A stretch of DNA of 62,604 nucleotides from Terrisporobacter othiniensis (GCF_000808015.1 NZ_JWHR01000013.1:1-62604); one strand, 5' to 3'; positions 45,211-55,656 are shown, numbered from the stretch's first letter. Notes: a model not told the origin generated them from the letters alone. A program made the numbers and translations.

Positions 45211-45828
45211 ATGGATAATATATTTGGATATAAAATTTATAACTCTCAATACCCTCAGATGAAAATTATTGAAACACCTAGGTTTATACTTAGACCAGCA
45301 ACTTTACAAGATGTTCCTGATATTTATGAGTATCTTAGTCAAGAAAAAGTAGTACAATACCTACCTTTTAAAGCTCACAAAACTATTAATGATACAAAAA
45401 GATTCGTTCAATTATTTTTTATTAATAACTATAAGCAAGGTAAGGTGGGTAACTATGTTATCTACCATAAATCAGATAAAAAAGTAATTGGAAATATTGG
45501 AATTAACAATATAAGAACTAGATCAAAAGAAGGTGAAATAGGAATTTGTATAAACCCTAAATATTGGGGTAATAATTATGCAACAGAACTCACAGTGACA
45601 ACTCTTATCACTGGTTTTGAATTGATGAATTTAGATAAATTGGTTGCCATAACTTATTCAGATAATAAATATACACCTAAATCACTAAGTAACTTAGGAT
45701 TTGAATATTTAAAAACCTATAAACCAAGAAAAACTCTCCAAATGTCTCATAGATTCGAACTTACAAAAAATGATTATTTAAAATTAAAAAAAGAATATTT
45801 ACCTGACTTAATAAATAGCTTTTATTAA
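45211..45828 (+). CDS. RimJ/RimL-type GNAT acetyltransferase
   Basis: 205 residues. TPRFILRPATLQDVPDIYEY is the usual N-terminus, with IGICINPKYWGNNYATELTV as the acetyl-CoA site. The C-terminal tail is somewhat longer than average. Substrate unknown. Divergent from the MoxR operon. Confidence 0.85.
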   Translation: MDNIFGYKIYNSQYPQMKIIETPRFILRPATLQDVPDIYEYLSQEKVVQYLPFKAHKTINDTKRFVQLFFINNYKQGKVGNYVIYHKSDKKVIGNIGINNIRTRSKEGEIGICINPKYWGNNYATELTVTTLITGFELMNLDKLVAITYSDNKYTPKSLSNLGFEYLKTYKPRKTLQMSHRFELTKNDYLKLKKEYLPDLINSFY

Positions 45829-45889
45829 TATAAGATAATTTATAATAGCAAATCATATTATAATAATATTAAAGGGGGTAATGAGCAAC

Positions 45890-46585
45890 ATGTTAGCTTA
45901 TTATATAAATTTAATATTATTTTTTCTATCACTATTTTCACTAATCTATTTCACCTATAATCCAAGGAAAAATTACGCATTTATTTTTAAAACTACTACT
46001 AGTATTTTATTCATTTTTACAGCAGTAATATCTTATATTAAATCACCAGGAGATTATTATTACTTTATATTATTAATAATTGGTTTATTTTTTTCTTTAT
46101 TTGGAGATATGTTCCTTGCACTTAAAGTAAATCATCATGACGGCTCCTTGAACAAATTTTTTCTGTATGGACTTGTTAGTTTTTCAATAACTCATGTAAT
46201 GTATATTTTAGCTTTTACTCATTTAGGGTCTTTTAATATACTTGATTTACTAGTTGCTTTAACTTTGGCATTTATAGCTATGACTATATTGAAATCAAAT
46301 AAAAATATAGACTTTAAAAATATGCTTTTACCTGCCAGTATTTATTCATTTATCATCTGTTTGATGACTTTTGAGTCTATAAAACTGGTATTTTTGTTAA
46401 GGTTTGATATAGGAACATATTTACTTTTAATTGGTGCTTTATTGTTTATATTATCTGATCTAGTCTTATGTTTTATATTATTTAATAAATATGCTAAAAA
46501 ATATTTGTCTGCAATAAATTTAATTACTTATTACACGGGTCAGTTTATTATAGCTTCTACTTTATTATTTTTTAATGATTTTTAG
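45890..46585 (+). CDS. YhhN/lysoplasmalogenase-family membrane protein
   Basis: About 231 residues, eight predicted helices. SLFGDMFLALK and SDLVLCFILFNKY, plus YYTGQFIIASTLLF at the end, match the YhhN (TMEM86) family, whose animal members cleave lysoplasmalogens. Plasmalogens occur in clostridia, so the role is plausible. The ATG at 45890 is preferred because the AAGGGGG site is too close (2 bases) to the ATG at 45881; the choice is uncertain. Confidence 0.8.
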   Translation: MLAYYINLILFFLSLFSLIYFTYNPRKNYAFIFKTTTSILFIFTAVISYIKSPGDYYYFILLIIGLFFSLFGDMFLALKVNHHDGSLNKFFLYGLVSFSITHVMYILAFTHLGSFNILDLLVALTLAFIAMTILKSNKNIDFKNMLLPASIYSFIICLMTFESIKLVFLLRFDIGTYLLLIGALLFILSDLVLCFILFNKYAKKYLSAINLITYYTGQFIIASTLLFFNDF

Positions 46586-46590
46586 CATAA

Positions 46591-46625
46591 TAAAAGGGGT
46601 ATATCTTGGTTGATATACTCCCTCA
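46591..46625. terminator. bidirectional terminator between yhhN-like gene and glyA
   Basis: GGGGTATATC-TTGGTT-GATATACTCCC. Confidence 0.7.
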
Positions 46626-46653
46626 TTATTTTATATATAATTTTAAACTATTA

Positions 46654-47904
46654 TTAGTCCATCAAATTATATTCATCATATAAAGGATATTTTTCTGTAA
46701 GTCCAACAACTAAATCTCTAGCCTTATCTTCCAAATCATAAGTCAAGCACAAGTCAATTGCCTCAGCAATAACTGTCATGTCTTCCTCGTTCATTCCTCT
46801 TGTAGTAACTGCTGCAGTACCCACTCTTATTCCACTAGTTATATGAGCTCCATTTGGATCAAAAGGAATTGCATTTTTATTTGTAGTAATATAGGCTTCA
46901 TCTAATCTTTTTTCAGCCTCTTTACCTGTTATTTTTTTATTAGTTAAATCTAGCAAAATTAAATGATTATCTGTTCCGCCAGTTAATAATTTAAAATCTC
47001 TTTTCATAAGCTCTTCAGCTAACTTCTTACAGTTTTTCACCACTTGAGTCTGATATTCTTTAAATTCCTCGCTTAAAGCTTCTTTAAAGCAAACAGCCTT
47101 AGATGCAATTATGTGTTCTAGTGGACCACCTTGAGTTCCTGGGAATATGGCTTTATCTATGGCTTTTGCATATTTTTCTTTGCAAAGAATTATTCCTCCA
47201 CGAGGTCCTCTTAAAGTTTTATGAGTTGTACTCGTTACAAAATCTGCTACTTCACATGGATTTTCATGAAGTCCTGCTGCAACTAGACCTGCAATATGAG
47301 CCATATCAACCATTAACAATGCTCCCACTTCATCAGCTATTTCTCTAAATTTCTTAAAATCAATTGCTCTAGGATAAGCACTTGCCCCTGCTACTATTAG
47401 CTTAGGCTTAACTTCATGAGCTATTTTTCTTACATTATCATAATCAATAAATCCATCTTTGGTTACACCATATTCATGAAATTCAAAATATTGCCCAGAT
47501 ATATTGGCTGGAGAACCATGAGTTAAGTGCCCACCTTGAGATAAATTCATTCCCATTACTTTGTCTCCTGGTTTTAATATAGCAAAGTAAACTGCTATAT
47601 TTGCATTTGCCCCAGAGTGAGGTTGTACATTGGCATGTTCTGCTCCAAAAATTTTCTTCAACCTTTCTATGGCTAAAGTCTCCACTTCATCAATATGTAC
47701 ACATCCACCATAATATCTGTTTCCGGAGTATCCTTCTGCATATTTATTAGTCAAGTGACTCCCCATAGTTTCCATTACTGCCATTGATACTATATTTTCT
47801 GATGCTATTAACTCTATATTTCTTTGTTGTCTAAGTAGCTCTCTTTTCATACTGTTATAAACTTCCATGTCAGCTTGTTTTAAATTTTCAAACATTCTCC
47901 TCAT
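46654..47904 (-). CDS. glyA: serine hydroxymethyltransferase
   Basis: 416 residues (413 if the ATG at 47895 is used, which AAAGGATG fits at about 9 bases). The PLP lysine is in [14 protein letters not shown]. The N-terminal [35 protein letters not shown] and QGGPLEH are diagnostic. It interconverts serine and glycine, loading one-carbon units on tetrahydrofolate. No riboswitch was seen upstream. Confidence 0.96.
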   Translation of the reverse strand: MRRMFENLKQADMEVYNSMKRELLRQQRNIELIASENIVSMAVMETMGSHLTNKYAEGYSGNRYYGGCVHIDEVETLAIERLKKIFGAEHANVQPHSGANANIAVYFAILKPGDKVMGMNLSQGGHLTHGSPANISGQYFEFHEYGVTKDGFIDYDNVRKIAHEVKPKLIVAGASAYPRAIDFKKFREIADEVGALLMVDMAHIAGLVAAGLHENPCEVADFVTSTTHKTLRGPRGGIILCKEKYAKAIDKAIFPGTQGGPLEHIIASKAVCFKEALSEEFKEYQTQVVKNCKKLAEELMKRDFKLLTGGTDNHLILLDLTNKKITGKEAEKRLDEAYITTNKNAIPFDPNGAHITSGIRVGTAAVTTRGMNEEDMTVIAEAIDLCLTYDLEDKARDLVVGLTEKYPLYDEYNLMD

Positions 47905-48028
47905 CCTTTCATTTATAACCTACTGTTGACAAATTATAGTTTTGTAAGTTCCCCTACTATAAATATAGCATTTTTTTCACATAATATAATCAATAAATTA
48001 AATGTATTATGAATGTATTTCTATTATT

Positions 48029-48330
48029 CTAATTTTCTATTTTCCAAACTATACTAATACTTTCATCATACTTAGTATCCTCTGGCATAATATTAAAATC
48101 TTGACTACTATCACAAATTTGCATTTCTTCTAAATAGTCATATCTTCTTCTTTGTACACTACAACCTTCAAAATTATATTTAACATATTTAGAATTTTAT
48201 TTATTAAATTACTATCATTATCTATTTTTATTTCTATCTTATGTTCACCTCTATACTCCACAAATAAATATTTCTTTAAAACCTAATCATAAACTTCATG
48301 GTGTCTTATATCAAAATTTCTCAAATTTTT
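48029..48330 (-). pseudogene. decayed ORF of unknown family
   Basis: Reading right to left: DIRHHEVYD-stop-VLKKYLFVEYRGEHKIEIKI DNDSNLINKILN; then a shift to another frame gives KYVKYNFEGCSVQRRRYDYL and EEMQICDSSQDFNIMPEDTK, YDESISIVWKIEN and TAG at 48029. One in-frame stop and one frameshift join to a continuous protein-like text, so this is a gene remnant. The stretch fills most of the 535-base gap between glyA and the MFS gene. No family recognised. Confidence 0.6.
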
Positions 48331-48386
48331 ATTTATATAAGATAGTTATATTTGATATATATAACTTAATTAAGTATAAAATCAAA

Positions 48387-48432
48387 AAGGAGATCTATCA
48401 AAATAATTAAACATTTTAATAGATCTCTTTTA
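48387..48432 (-). terminator. terminator of the second OFA carrier gene
   Basis: AAAGAGATCTAT/ATAGATCTCTTTT type arms around an AT-rich loop. Confidence 0.75.
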
Positions 48433-48439
48433 TTTATAT

Positions 48440-49705
48440 TTAAGCAGCTATTTTTTCTGCTTGTTTATTTTCATTTAATTTAGCCATAGCTTTTATAGCA
48501 GTTAGTATGCCAATATACGCTAATATAACTGCGCCTAATATAGCCCACCAAGCTACACCATATCCCATTTTATCAACTACTACACCGAATAATGATGAAC
48601 CTAAAGCAAATCCTATACCAAATACTAATTGTACCATACCTAATACTCCAGTATATTCTTTGTTACCAAATAATTTACCAACAAGTAAAGCAGGTCCCAT
48701 TGTATAAGCAAATATAGATAAACCTTTAGCTACTGCAAATACATAAGCTAGCGGAGTTATTTCTACTGCATATATTAATGTTATATCGGATATAGCAACT
48801 ATTATACCTGCTATTAATACAGTTTTAAATGCTCCTAGTTTATCAAATAATCTACCACCAAGTAAAGTACCAGCAAGAGAACATATTGCAAATATAGATC
48901 CTATTGTTCCTGTATTTACTTCTTCATTTAAATGTAAGTAAGCTGGATATTGTACTGATAATGCAGCAACATATATACCAACAAAGAAGTATCCACAAGC
49001 AAGGAGTTTAAATCCATTAGTCTTCATTGCTTCAGCAACACTATATCCCCAGTTTAAGCTTTCTCCTTTAGCAGATTCTTCAGCACCTTTAGTTTTCACA
49101 ATTTCAGAAGAGTCTTTTGGCATTCTTAACATAAATAATACTATTGGAATAGCAACAACTAAACCTATAATACCAAAGATTAAGTAAGCTTGCTTAAATC
49201 CAACAACTTTTATTAAAGCAACTGATGAACTTTGTAAGAATATGTTCCCTATTGATCCACCAGCCATTGCTGTAGATAATGCTTTTCCTTTACTCGCTTC
49301 ATCAAACCAAGCATTTATTAATAGAGGTACCCCTAAAGCAGATAGTATAGCCGCACCTATTTGCATTACACCTGCTATTATATAGAATTGCCATGGAGCT
49401 TTTGCAATTGAAAATGCAGCAAAACCACCACAACCTAATATAGCACCTGCTATGTATAAAGGCTTAAGACTGAATTTTTTAAATAAGCCTCCAACTATTG
49501 GCGAGCCTATAGCTGAAACTAAAGTTCCTATAGTAAATATTAAAGAAAAACTTGCCATACTAAACCCTAAAGTTTTGTCACTAACTACATAGTACATGAA
49601 CTGTGGTTGTAAGTTAGCCATTACACCATATGGTATTGCTTGTATAAGCATACACGCTATAACAATTTTCCAACCAGCAGAAATTTGTTTTTTTGATTTA
49701 CCCAT
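48440..49705 (-). CDS. OFA-family major facilitator transporter, copy 2
   Basis: 421 residues, 12 helices, same length as copy 1 at 29053-30318. Shared blocks include MQIGAAILSALGVPLLINAWF and AGGSIGNIFLQSSSVALIK, with an ending FGIGFALGSSLFGVVVDKMG similar to that of copy 1. Predicted carboxylate (oxalate/formate-type) exchange. The central loop is short and lacks the acidic run of copy 1. AAAGGAG site. Confidence 0.83.
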   Translation of the reverse strand: MGKSKKQISAGWKIVIACMLIQAIPYGVMANLQPQFMYYVVSDKTLGFSMASFSLIFTIGTLVSAIGSPIVGGLFKKFSLKPLYIAGAILGCGGFAAFSIAKAPWQFYIIAGVMQIGAAILSALGVPLLINAWFDEASKGKALSTAMAGGSIGNIFLQSSSVALIKVVGFKQAYLIFGIIGLVVAIPIVLFMLRMPKDSSEIVKTKGAEESAKGESLNWGYSVAEAMKTNGFKLLACGYFFVGIYVAALSVQYPAYLHLNEEVNTGTIGSIFAICSLAGTLLGGRLFDKLGAFKTVLIAGIIVAISDITLIYAVEITPLAYVFAVAKGLSIFAYTMGPALLVGKLFGNKEYTGVLGMVQLVFGIGFALGSSLFGVVVDKMGYGVAWWAILGAVILAYIGILTAIKAMAKLNENKQAEKIAA

Positions 49706-49904
49706 TAAATCATCTCCTTTATTTGTAAATATATAATTGCATAGCCAATATTTTAATCCGCTACTTTTAAAATAACCGACTACATCGTATCATTTAATTC
49801 CATAAAAATAAATGTCCAAAATGTCAAATTTTTATGTCCAAATTAACAATTTTTAATTTTTATTAGATATAAATATATTAATAATTATATTTTTTAACTA
49901 AATT

Positions 49905-49949
49905 AAAAAAGTAGTTACTAGAAATTATTAAAATCAAGTAACTACTTTT
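49905..49949 (-). terminator. terminator of the beta-glucoside PTS operon (AGTAACTAC family)
   Basis: AAAAAAGTAGTTACT pairs with AGTAACTACTTTT, 17 bases after the EIIA stop. Confidence 0.85.
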
Positions 49950-49965
49950 CATATAAATAAAACTT

Positions 49966-50457
49966 TTATTTATTATCTAAACTTAAAATAATAGTATCAT
50001 TTGATACTTCATCTATATCAGTTTTAAAGTCTATGTTTTCAAACTGATCTGAGTTAGTAACAACCATAATAACTACATCATCAAGATTATTATCTTTTAT
50101 TAATGTTCTACTAAAGCTTATTAACTTATCTCCTTTGCTGACTTTATCTCCTTCTTTTACAAAAATATCAAAGCCAAGCCCCTTCATTGATACAGTATTT
50201 ATTCCTACATGTATTAGTATCTCCATATTATTAGATGTTTTTATTCCAATGGCATGCTTGGTTTCTTGCATTACTGAAACAATTTCACCATCACATGGAG
50301 ATAATACTATCTCTTCATGTGGATAAATACCTACCCCTTCACCTAGGATTTTTGCTGAAAAAACACCATCATTTACCTTTTCAATGGGTACAATTTTTCC
50401 AGATATACAAGAAGTAATAACCTCTTGTTTCTTTTTCTTTTTAAATATTGGAAACAT
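49966..50457 (-). CDS. PTS EIIA component, glucose family
   Basis: 163 residues. The phosphorylated histidine is in MEILIHVGINTVSMKG. SPCDGEIVSVMQETKHAIGI and GDKVSKGDKLISF are family blocks. It is separate from its permease here; the EIIBC protein encoded upstream lacks its own EIIA domain. It is the only EIIA in the window, so it may also serve the alpha-glucoside permease at 60956-62506. Confidence 0.93.
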   Translation of the reverse strand: MFPIFKKKKKQEVITSCISGKIVPIEKVNDGVFSAKILGEGVGIYPHEEIVLSPCDGEIVSVMQETKHAIGIKTSNNMEILIHVGINTVSMKGLGFDIFVKEGDKVSKGDKLISFSRTLIKDNNLDDVVIMVVTNSDQFENIDFKTDIDEVSNDTIILSLDNK

Positions 50458-50483
50458 ATAATTCTCCTCTTTAGTTATATATA

Positions 50484-51893
50484 TTATAAGTCTTGTCCAT
50501 TAGATTTTATAACATTTTTATACCAGAAGAAACTATCCTTTTTGATTCTTCTTAAATCCTTAAAATCATGATCTTCTCTATTTATATATACAAATCCATA
50601 ACGTTTTTTGAACCCTTGATGAGAACTTAGTAAGTCTATTACTGACCATGGGCAATACCCCATAAGCTCAACACCATCTTCAATTCCTTTTGCACAAGCA
50701 TCTATATGATCTCTTAAATAGTCGATTCTATAATCATCATGCACTCTTTCATCTTCTGTTAAAATATCAGCTGTTCCAAGACCATTTTCTGTTATTATAA
50801 GTGGTAAATGATATCTGTTGTAGTAATCATTTAGAGCAATTCTCATACCAACAGGATCTATCTGAGCTCCATACTCTGTAGCTTTTAGATTTGGATTTTT
50901 TTCTATTTTGAAGTACCCGTATAAATCGTAATCTATTTCATTATTACCACGGCTACCTCTTGGATTTTCCTCAGTAGCATCAATATGTCTAGCACATAAT
51001 GTACGATAGTAGTTAAATGCTATAAAGTCCATTTTAGCTTTTTTTAGAACTTCCTTATCTTCTTCAGGCATATAAGGTACTATATCAAGCTCTCTTAAGT
51101 AATTCATATAGTAAGCTGGATATTCTCCATTAAAATGCATATCTAATAAATAATTTGTTTTGAAATTATCATTTAATTTAGCTGCCCATACATCTTCTGG
51201 TTTGTTTGAGTATGGATAAGTTACTGTCGAAGATATTGATGGTCCTATTTTTCCATCTTCTATCATTTCATGACAAGCATTAGTTGCAAGAGCATGAGCT
51301 AAACACATATGATAATCCATTTTTGCTCTCATTCTCTCTACTTCATAAGCATCGTCCACATAAATGTTCATACGCTCTTTTACACGCATCATTAAGTTTT
51401 GTTCATTATGTGGTTGCCAGTATTTAACTCTATCTCCGAAATTTTCGAAACATATTTTTGCATATCTTTCAAAAGCAAAAGCACAGTCTCTACTTTCCCA
51501 TCCGTTGTATTTTTCAACTAAAGCATAAGGTAAGTCAAAGTGATATAGTGTAACGAAAGGAGTTATATTGCATTCTATAAGATAGTCTATAACTTTATTA
51601 TAAAAATCTATTCCTGCTTGATTTATTTGCCCATCACCATCAGGTATTATTCTTGCCCATGATAGTGAAAACCTATAAGTTTTTAGACCTAATTCTTTCA
51701 TTAAATCTATATCTTCTTTCCAATGATGATAAAAATCACTGGCTACCTTACTATCTGCTTGTATGGCTGATTTTTTAAACGAATTAAAATCAGCAACAGT
51801 TTTTCCTTTTCCATCTTCATCCCAAGCACCTTCTATTTGAAATGCTGATGAAGATGCTCCCCATAAAAAATCCTTTGGAAATATATTAGCCAT
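50484..51893 (-). CDS. 6-phospho-beta-glucosidase, glycoside hydrolase family 1
   Basis: 469 residues from ATG 51893 with AGGAGGAG upstream. The GH1 fold begins FPKDFLWGASSSAFQIEGAW. The acid/base glutamate is in PHNEQNLM, the nucleophile in LPLIITENGLG. The phosphate-binding loop is LLSSHQGFKKRYGFVYINRE, with the Ser, Lys and Tyr of the phospho-glucosidase subgroup. It splits the phosphorylated disaccharide delivered by the EIIBC permease. Confidence 0.93.
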   Translation of the reverse strand: MANIFPKDFLWGASSSAFQIEGAWDEDGKGKTVADFNSFKKSAIQADSKVASDFYHHWKEDIDLMKELGLKTYRFSLSWARIIPDGDGQINQAGIDFYNKVIDYLIECNITPFVTLYHFDLPYALVEKYNGWESRDCAFAFERYAKICFENFGDRVKYWQPHNEQNLMMRVKERMNIYVDDAYEVERMRAKMDYHMCLAHALATNACHEMIEDGKIGPSISSTVTYPYSNKPEDVWAAKLNDNFKTNYLLDMHFNGEYPAYYMNYLRELDIVPYMPEEDKEVLKKAKMDFIAFNYYRTLCARHIDATEENPRGSRGNNEIDYDLYGYFKIEKNPNLKATEYGAQIDPVGMRIALNDYYNRYHLPLIITENGLGTADILTEDERVHDDYRIDYLRDHIDACAKGIEDGVELMGYCPWSVIDLLSSHQGFKKRYGFVYINREDHDFKDLRRIKKDSFFWYKNVIKSNGQDL

Positions 51894-51921
51894 ATTTTCT
51901 CCTCCTAATGTCATTTTATAA

Positions 51922-53370
51922 TTATACAGCTATCTCTTCTTGTATAACTACTTCTTCTTTTATGTCTTCAAATCCTAATATATAAGTAAGTGCTGCTGAG
52001 CCAAAGAATGCTATGGCGATACCTATTAAGTAAGAAGCAAATCCCATAACTCCGGCCTGTGCATATACTGGAATAGTAAGTAGACCTTGGTTTGCAAATG
52101 CTATACCATAAGCACCCCCATAACCCATAACTCCACCACCTATGGCACCACATATTACTGCATATATCATAGGCTTTTTAAGTCTTAAATTAGCACCATA
52201 AATCGCTGGTTCTGTTATTCCAAATAAAGCAGTTATACTTCCTGATAAAGCAACTGTTTTTAATGATTTATTCTTTGATTTTAAAAATACCCCCATAGCA
52301 GCTCCTGCTTGAGCAAAGTTTGCTGCCCCCGCAAATGCTAATAAGTTTTGACGTCCAGTCATTGCTACATCATTTATAGCTATTGGTATGATAGCTTTAT
52401 GTGCTCCAAATATAACAAGTACACACCAAAGTCCACCTATAAATGCACCACAAAGTATTGGGCTGAAACTCATAAGTTGTTGATATACAAAGTTTACTCC
52501 ATTACCTATGTAAATCCCTATTGGACCAAATAATAAAAGTGTTGCTGGAACCATTATTAATAATATAAATGTTGGAACCATTATAGTTTTTATTACTTCT
52601 GGTACTACTTTATTTAAAAATCTTTCTACGTATGATAATACCCAAACTGCAATTATTATTGGAATTACTGATGATGTATAAGTCGCTTTCGTAATAGCCA
52701 TACCAAATAATGAAATTACTCTTTCTTCCCCCATTAATGCTACTATGGCTGGATAACAAAGTGTTGCTCCTAGAACCATTGATATAATTTCACTCGCCTT
52801 AAACACCTTTGCCGATGTGTAAGCTAGTATTATTGGGAAGAAATAGAATACTGCATCTGATGCTGCATTAAATATTATATAAGTATCATTAGTTTTAATA
52901 TCTACGCCATGTTTATTCATATAGTACATAGATAAAACCGCAAGTATACCTTTTATCATTCCTGATCCAGCCAGTGCAGGTACTACTGGTGCAAATATTT
53001 TTGACATTGTTGATAATGCTTTATTAAATAAAATACCTATTTTATTCTTTGAAGTGTTTTCTTTTTTGTTTGCTGGTAATTCTTTTGTTTTTTTAGTAGT
53101 TTTCAACTCTGATAATTTAGACTCTTTTTCCATTAGTTCTACTAATTCCTTATAAACCTTATCTACTGTACTTCCAATTACTACTTGTAATTGTTCCATA
53201 CTTTCTTGTACTGCTAGTACTCCTTCAATTTTTTGAAGCTTTTCCTTATTTACTTTTTCATTATCTATTAGTGTGAACCTTAGTCTTGTATAGCAATGTA
53301 TTACTTCTTTGATATTTTCTACATCACCAACATTAACTAAGATTTCCTTAGCCATTTTGTTGAAATTCAT
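51922..53370 (-). CDS. PTS EIIBC permease, beta-glucoside type
   Basis: 482 residues: an EIIB domain (1-85) with the phosphocysteine C26 in VIHCYTRLRF, a linker (85-115), then the EIIC membrane domain with SGSITALFGITEPAIYGAN. First gene of a PTS-GH1-EIIA operon. No RAT-type antiterminator site or BglG/LicT gene was seen, so the control mechanism is open. Confidence 0.92.
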   Translation of the reverse strand: MNFNKMAKEILVNVGDVENIKEVIHCYTRLRFTLIDNEKVNKEKLQKIEGVLAVQESMEQLQVVIGSTVDKVYKELVELMEKESKLSELKTTKKTKELPANKKENTSKNKIGILFNKALSTMSKIFAPVVPALAGSGMIKGILAVLSMYYMNKHGVDIKTNDTYIIFNAASDAVFYFFPIILAYTSAKVFKASEIISMVLGATLCYPAIVALMGEERVISLFGMAITKATYTSSVIPIIIAVWVLSYVERFLNKVVPEVIKTIMVPTFILLIMVPATLLLFGPIGIYIGNGVNFVYQQLMSFSPILCGAFIGGLWCVLVIFGAHKAIIPIAINDVAMTGRQNLLAFAGAANFAQAGAAMGVFLKSKNKSLKTVALSGSITALFGITEPAIYGANLRLKKPMIYAVICGAIGGGVMGYGGAYGIAFANQGLLTIPVYAQAGVMGFASYLIGIAIAFFGSAALTYILGFEDIKEEVVIQEEIAV

Positions 53371-53501
53371 AGATGTCCTCCTAATTTATATGTTTTTCAG
53401 TCTGCTAAACTGTTATTTCCTTATTACCCATATATAGTCTTAAATAATCAATTCTTTAATTTCTAATAAATTTAGCTTTTATTTTTTTCAAATTTTAGCC
53501 A

Positions 53502-53545
53502 TAAAAAAGTAGTTACTAAATTTGCTTATCTAGTAACTACTATTA
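53502..53545 (-). terminator. terminator of the sigma/anti-sigma operon (AGTAACTAC family)
   Basis: AAAAAAGTAGTTACT pairs with AGTAACTACT; directly after the anti-sigma stop at 53586. Confidence 0.8.
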
Positions 53546-53585
53546 GAATAATTGTTTCATTTCTAAATATTAATATTATCAATTT

Positions 53586-55022
53586 TTATTTAATAATGAG
53601 TTTCCAATGACCTTCTATAATATATTCATAACCACTTATCTCAAACTTCGGCTTCACATTTTCTTTCTTGTCTTTATTTGAATATTCTAAAGTAATTTCT
53701 TTATATGTTCCATCTTCTGATAATTCTTGACTACTTCCAGACAAGTTCATAGGATTATATGTACTTATCATTCCTTTTATTAGATCAACAAAAGATAAAT
53801 CAGGCTCGACATTTACTCCCTTTATCTTTATGGATGAATTTTTATTATCTGGATAATCCAAAGTTAATTTATAATTATTTTCTTCTTCTCCCTTTACCCT
53901 TTTTACACTTTTTATTAATACTTTACAACTTTCTTTAGTTAGATAGTTATTTTTATCTTCTATATCTATAAGTTTATTAATACTTTTTTCTTCATTAATT
54001 TCTAATACAGGCAAAGTAACTTTCTCACCTTTTAAATCATTTGAACAAACATTTAGTCCTTTTATCTCTATGGTAAATGGTTTTTGTAAATTTTCTATAT
54101 TAAACTTAAGTTTACTTCCATCATAGTACTCTAATCCTTCTGCTTTTACTTTTTTACCATTTACATCAGTTAAAAATATGTTTACTTTGTTATTTTCAAA
54201 ATCATAATCTCCAAAGCTATCTACTTCAAAATCCATATTTTCTTTAGTTGAAATTGCTATTAAATCTACATATAGTGTATTGTTTTCTTCTTTTGTCATA
54301 GCACTTATAGTCACATTGTTATTTGTTGCATTAGGCAAATTTTTATTATACTCTTCTATAGATGTGGCTTCACTTAGTTTTAACTGGAAGTCAATTTTAC
54401 TTTCTTTTCCTAATTTATCTTTGATTATTACAATATATTCAACTTTATCGCCTTCTTTATATTCACAGGGTCTTCCAATACTTAAAGTCCATTCACTTCC
54501 CATATCATTCCATTCTTCATAGTCAGCTTCTAATATATCTTTTCCATTTATTCTTACTTCTCTTTTTATATACTCATAATTTACATTACGTCCTTCTTCT
54601 TCTGCATCAAATCTTTCTTCTTGCGGATTCAAAATAAAGCTATTTAATGTTATTTCTCCATCCTTAACCTTTTTAGTTATCGGCTTACTTAGAGTATAAA
54701 TAGGCGTTTCACTTTTTATTATTTTCCCACTTGAGGGCTCATATTTATGTAGATTATTTGCTATTGCTATAACTACCGTTGTTCCAATTAATGCAACTAG
54801 TACTATGGAAGCTATAAATCGTGATAAACTTTTAATTTTATACTTCTTAATATTTTGATTTTCTATTTTTTTATAGGTTTTTTCTCTTATTTTTTCCATA
54901 TCTTTAGAACTTAAATTTTCTTCTTCCCCAATATTCTCAAAGTCAAAATCTAACTCATCTAAATTTTCCATATTATCAATTAAATTATATATCTCTTTAT
55001 CAAAATTATTTTTATCCTTCAT
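53586..55022 (-). CDS. DUF4179-type transmembrane anti-sigma factor
   Basis: 478 residues. A cytoplasmic N-terminal part (1-67) has a sigma-binding-like helical pattern. One membrane helix (about 68-90, SRFIASIVLVALIGTTVVIA) follows, then a large external domain of DUF4179/DUF5643 type. The start overlaps the end of the ECF sigma gene by 11 bases. It likely holds the sigma factor inactive until an envelope signal is received. Confidence 0.85.
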   Translation of the reverse strand: MKDKNNFDKEIYNLIDNMENLDELDFDFENIGEEENLSSKDMEKIREKTYKKIENQNIKKYKIKSLSRFIASIVLVALIGTTVVIAIANNLHKYEPSSGKIIKSETPIYTLSKPITKKVKDGEITLNSFILNPQEERFDAEEEGRNVNYEYIKREVRINGKDILEADYEEWNDMGSEWTLSIGRPCEYKEGDKVEYIVIIKDKLGKESKIDFQLKLSEATSIEEYNKNLPNATNNNVTISAMTKEENNTLYVDLIAISTKENMDFEVDSFGDYDFENNKVNIFLTDVNGKKVKAEGLEYYDGSKLKFNIENLQKPFTIEIKGLNVCSNDLKGEKVTLPVLEINEEKSINKLIDIEDKNNYLTKESCKVLIKSVKRVKGEEENNYKLTLDYPDNKNSSIKIKGVNVEPDLSFVDLIKGMISTYNPMNLSGSSQELSEDGTYKEITLEYSNKDKKENVKPKFEISGYEYIIEGHWKLIIK

Positions 55023-55563
55023 TTATCTCCCCTCCTTCTAAAACACTTTTTATTTTCAACCTGCATCTATACAACCTATTTTCCACAGAGGATCTAGTAG
55101 TTTTGTATTTGTCAGCTATTTCATCTATTTTGTAATACATAAAATATCTTAAATAAAAGTAGGTTTTATCTGGTTCTTTAAAGTTATTTATAATTTTTAT
55201 AATTTCTAAGTTACATTCTTTGTCAATTACAATATCTTCAGTAGTAATTGTGTTTGATATATTATCTTGTAAAGTTTCAACTGGAAGATGTTTTTTATCA
55301 AGTTTTCTCTTATAGTCCAATGCTTTGTACTTTGTTTTCATAAATATAAAACTACTGAATTCCCCACGTTTTTCATCATATTGCTCAATATCATTCCATA
55401 CTGCAAAAAATACATCGCTGACGCATTCTTCAACTTCTTCTTTTCCATATATTCCAATGATCTTGTTTACTAAAAAATATACTTTTTTACTGTAAGTATT
55501 AATTATATAATCAAGACCCTTAGTATCTTTCTTTCGAATCTTCTTAATCATCCTTTTCTCCAT
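55012..55563 (-). CDS. ECF-type RNA polymerase sigma factor
   Basis: 183 residues from ATG 55563, which has GAGGGAG six bases upstream (the ATG at 55569 has none). Region 2 has SDVFFAVWNDIEQYDEKRGE, and region 4 has DKTYFYLRYFMYYKIDEIAD then RSSVENRLYRCRLKIKSVLE. No anti-sigma-independent regulator adjoins. It is translationally coupled to its DUF4179 anti-sigma partner. Confidence 0.9.
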   Translation of the reverse strand: MEKRMIKKIRKKDTKGLDYIINTYSKKVYFLVNKIIGIYGKEEVEECVSDVFFAVWNDIEQYDEKRGEFSSFIFMKTKYKALDYKRKLDKKHLPVETLQDNISNTITTEDIVIDKECNLEIIKIINNFKEPDKTYFYLRYFMYYKIDEIADKYKTTRSSVENRLYRCRLKIKSVLEGGEINEG

Positions 55564-55656
55564 AATCATCTCCCTCTCTGATTTACACTATATACTACGT
55601 TATTTTTTATAACTATCTCTCAAAAAAACTTATTTTTATAAACAAAATTAAATTAC

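Noticed and set aside
47103..47348. 81-codon plus-strand open frame inside glyA
   Set aside because: Antisense shadow of a highly conserved enzyme; Leu-rich composition without motifs.
47905..48028. Riboswitch upstream of glyA
   Set aside because: No glycine, SAM or tetrahydrofolate riboswitch core was recognisable; only an AT-rich leader.
53371..53501. RAT antiterminator site before the beta-glucoside PTS operon
   Set aside because: No RAT-like sequence overlapping a terminator was found; the only hairpin nearby belongs to the anti-sigma operon.
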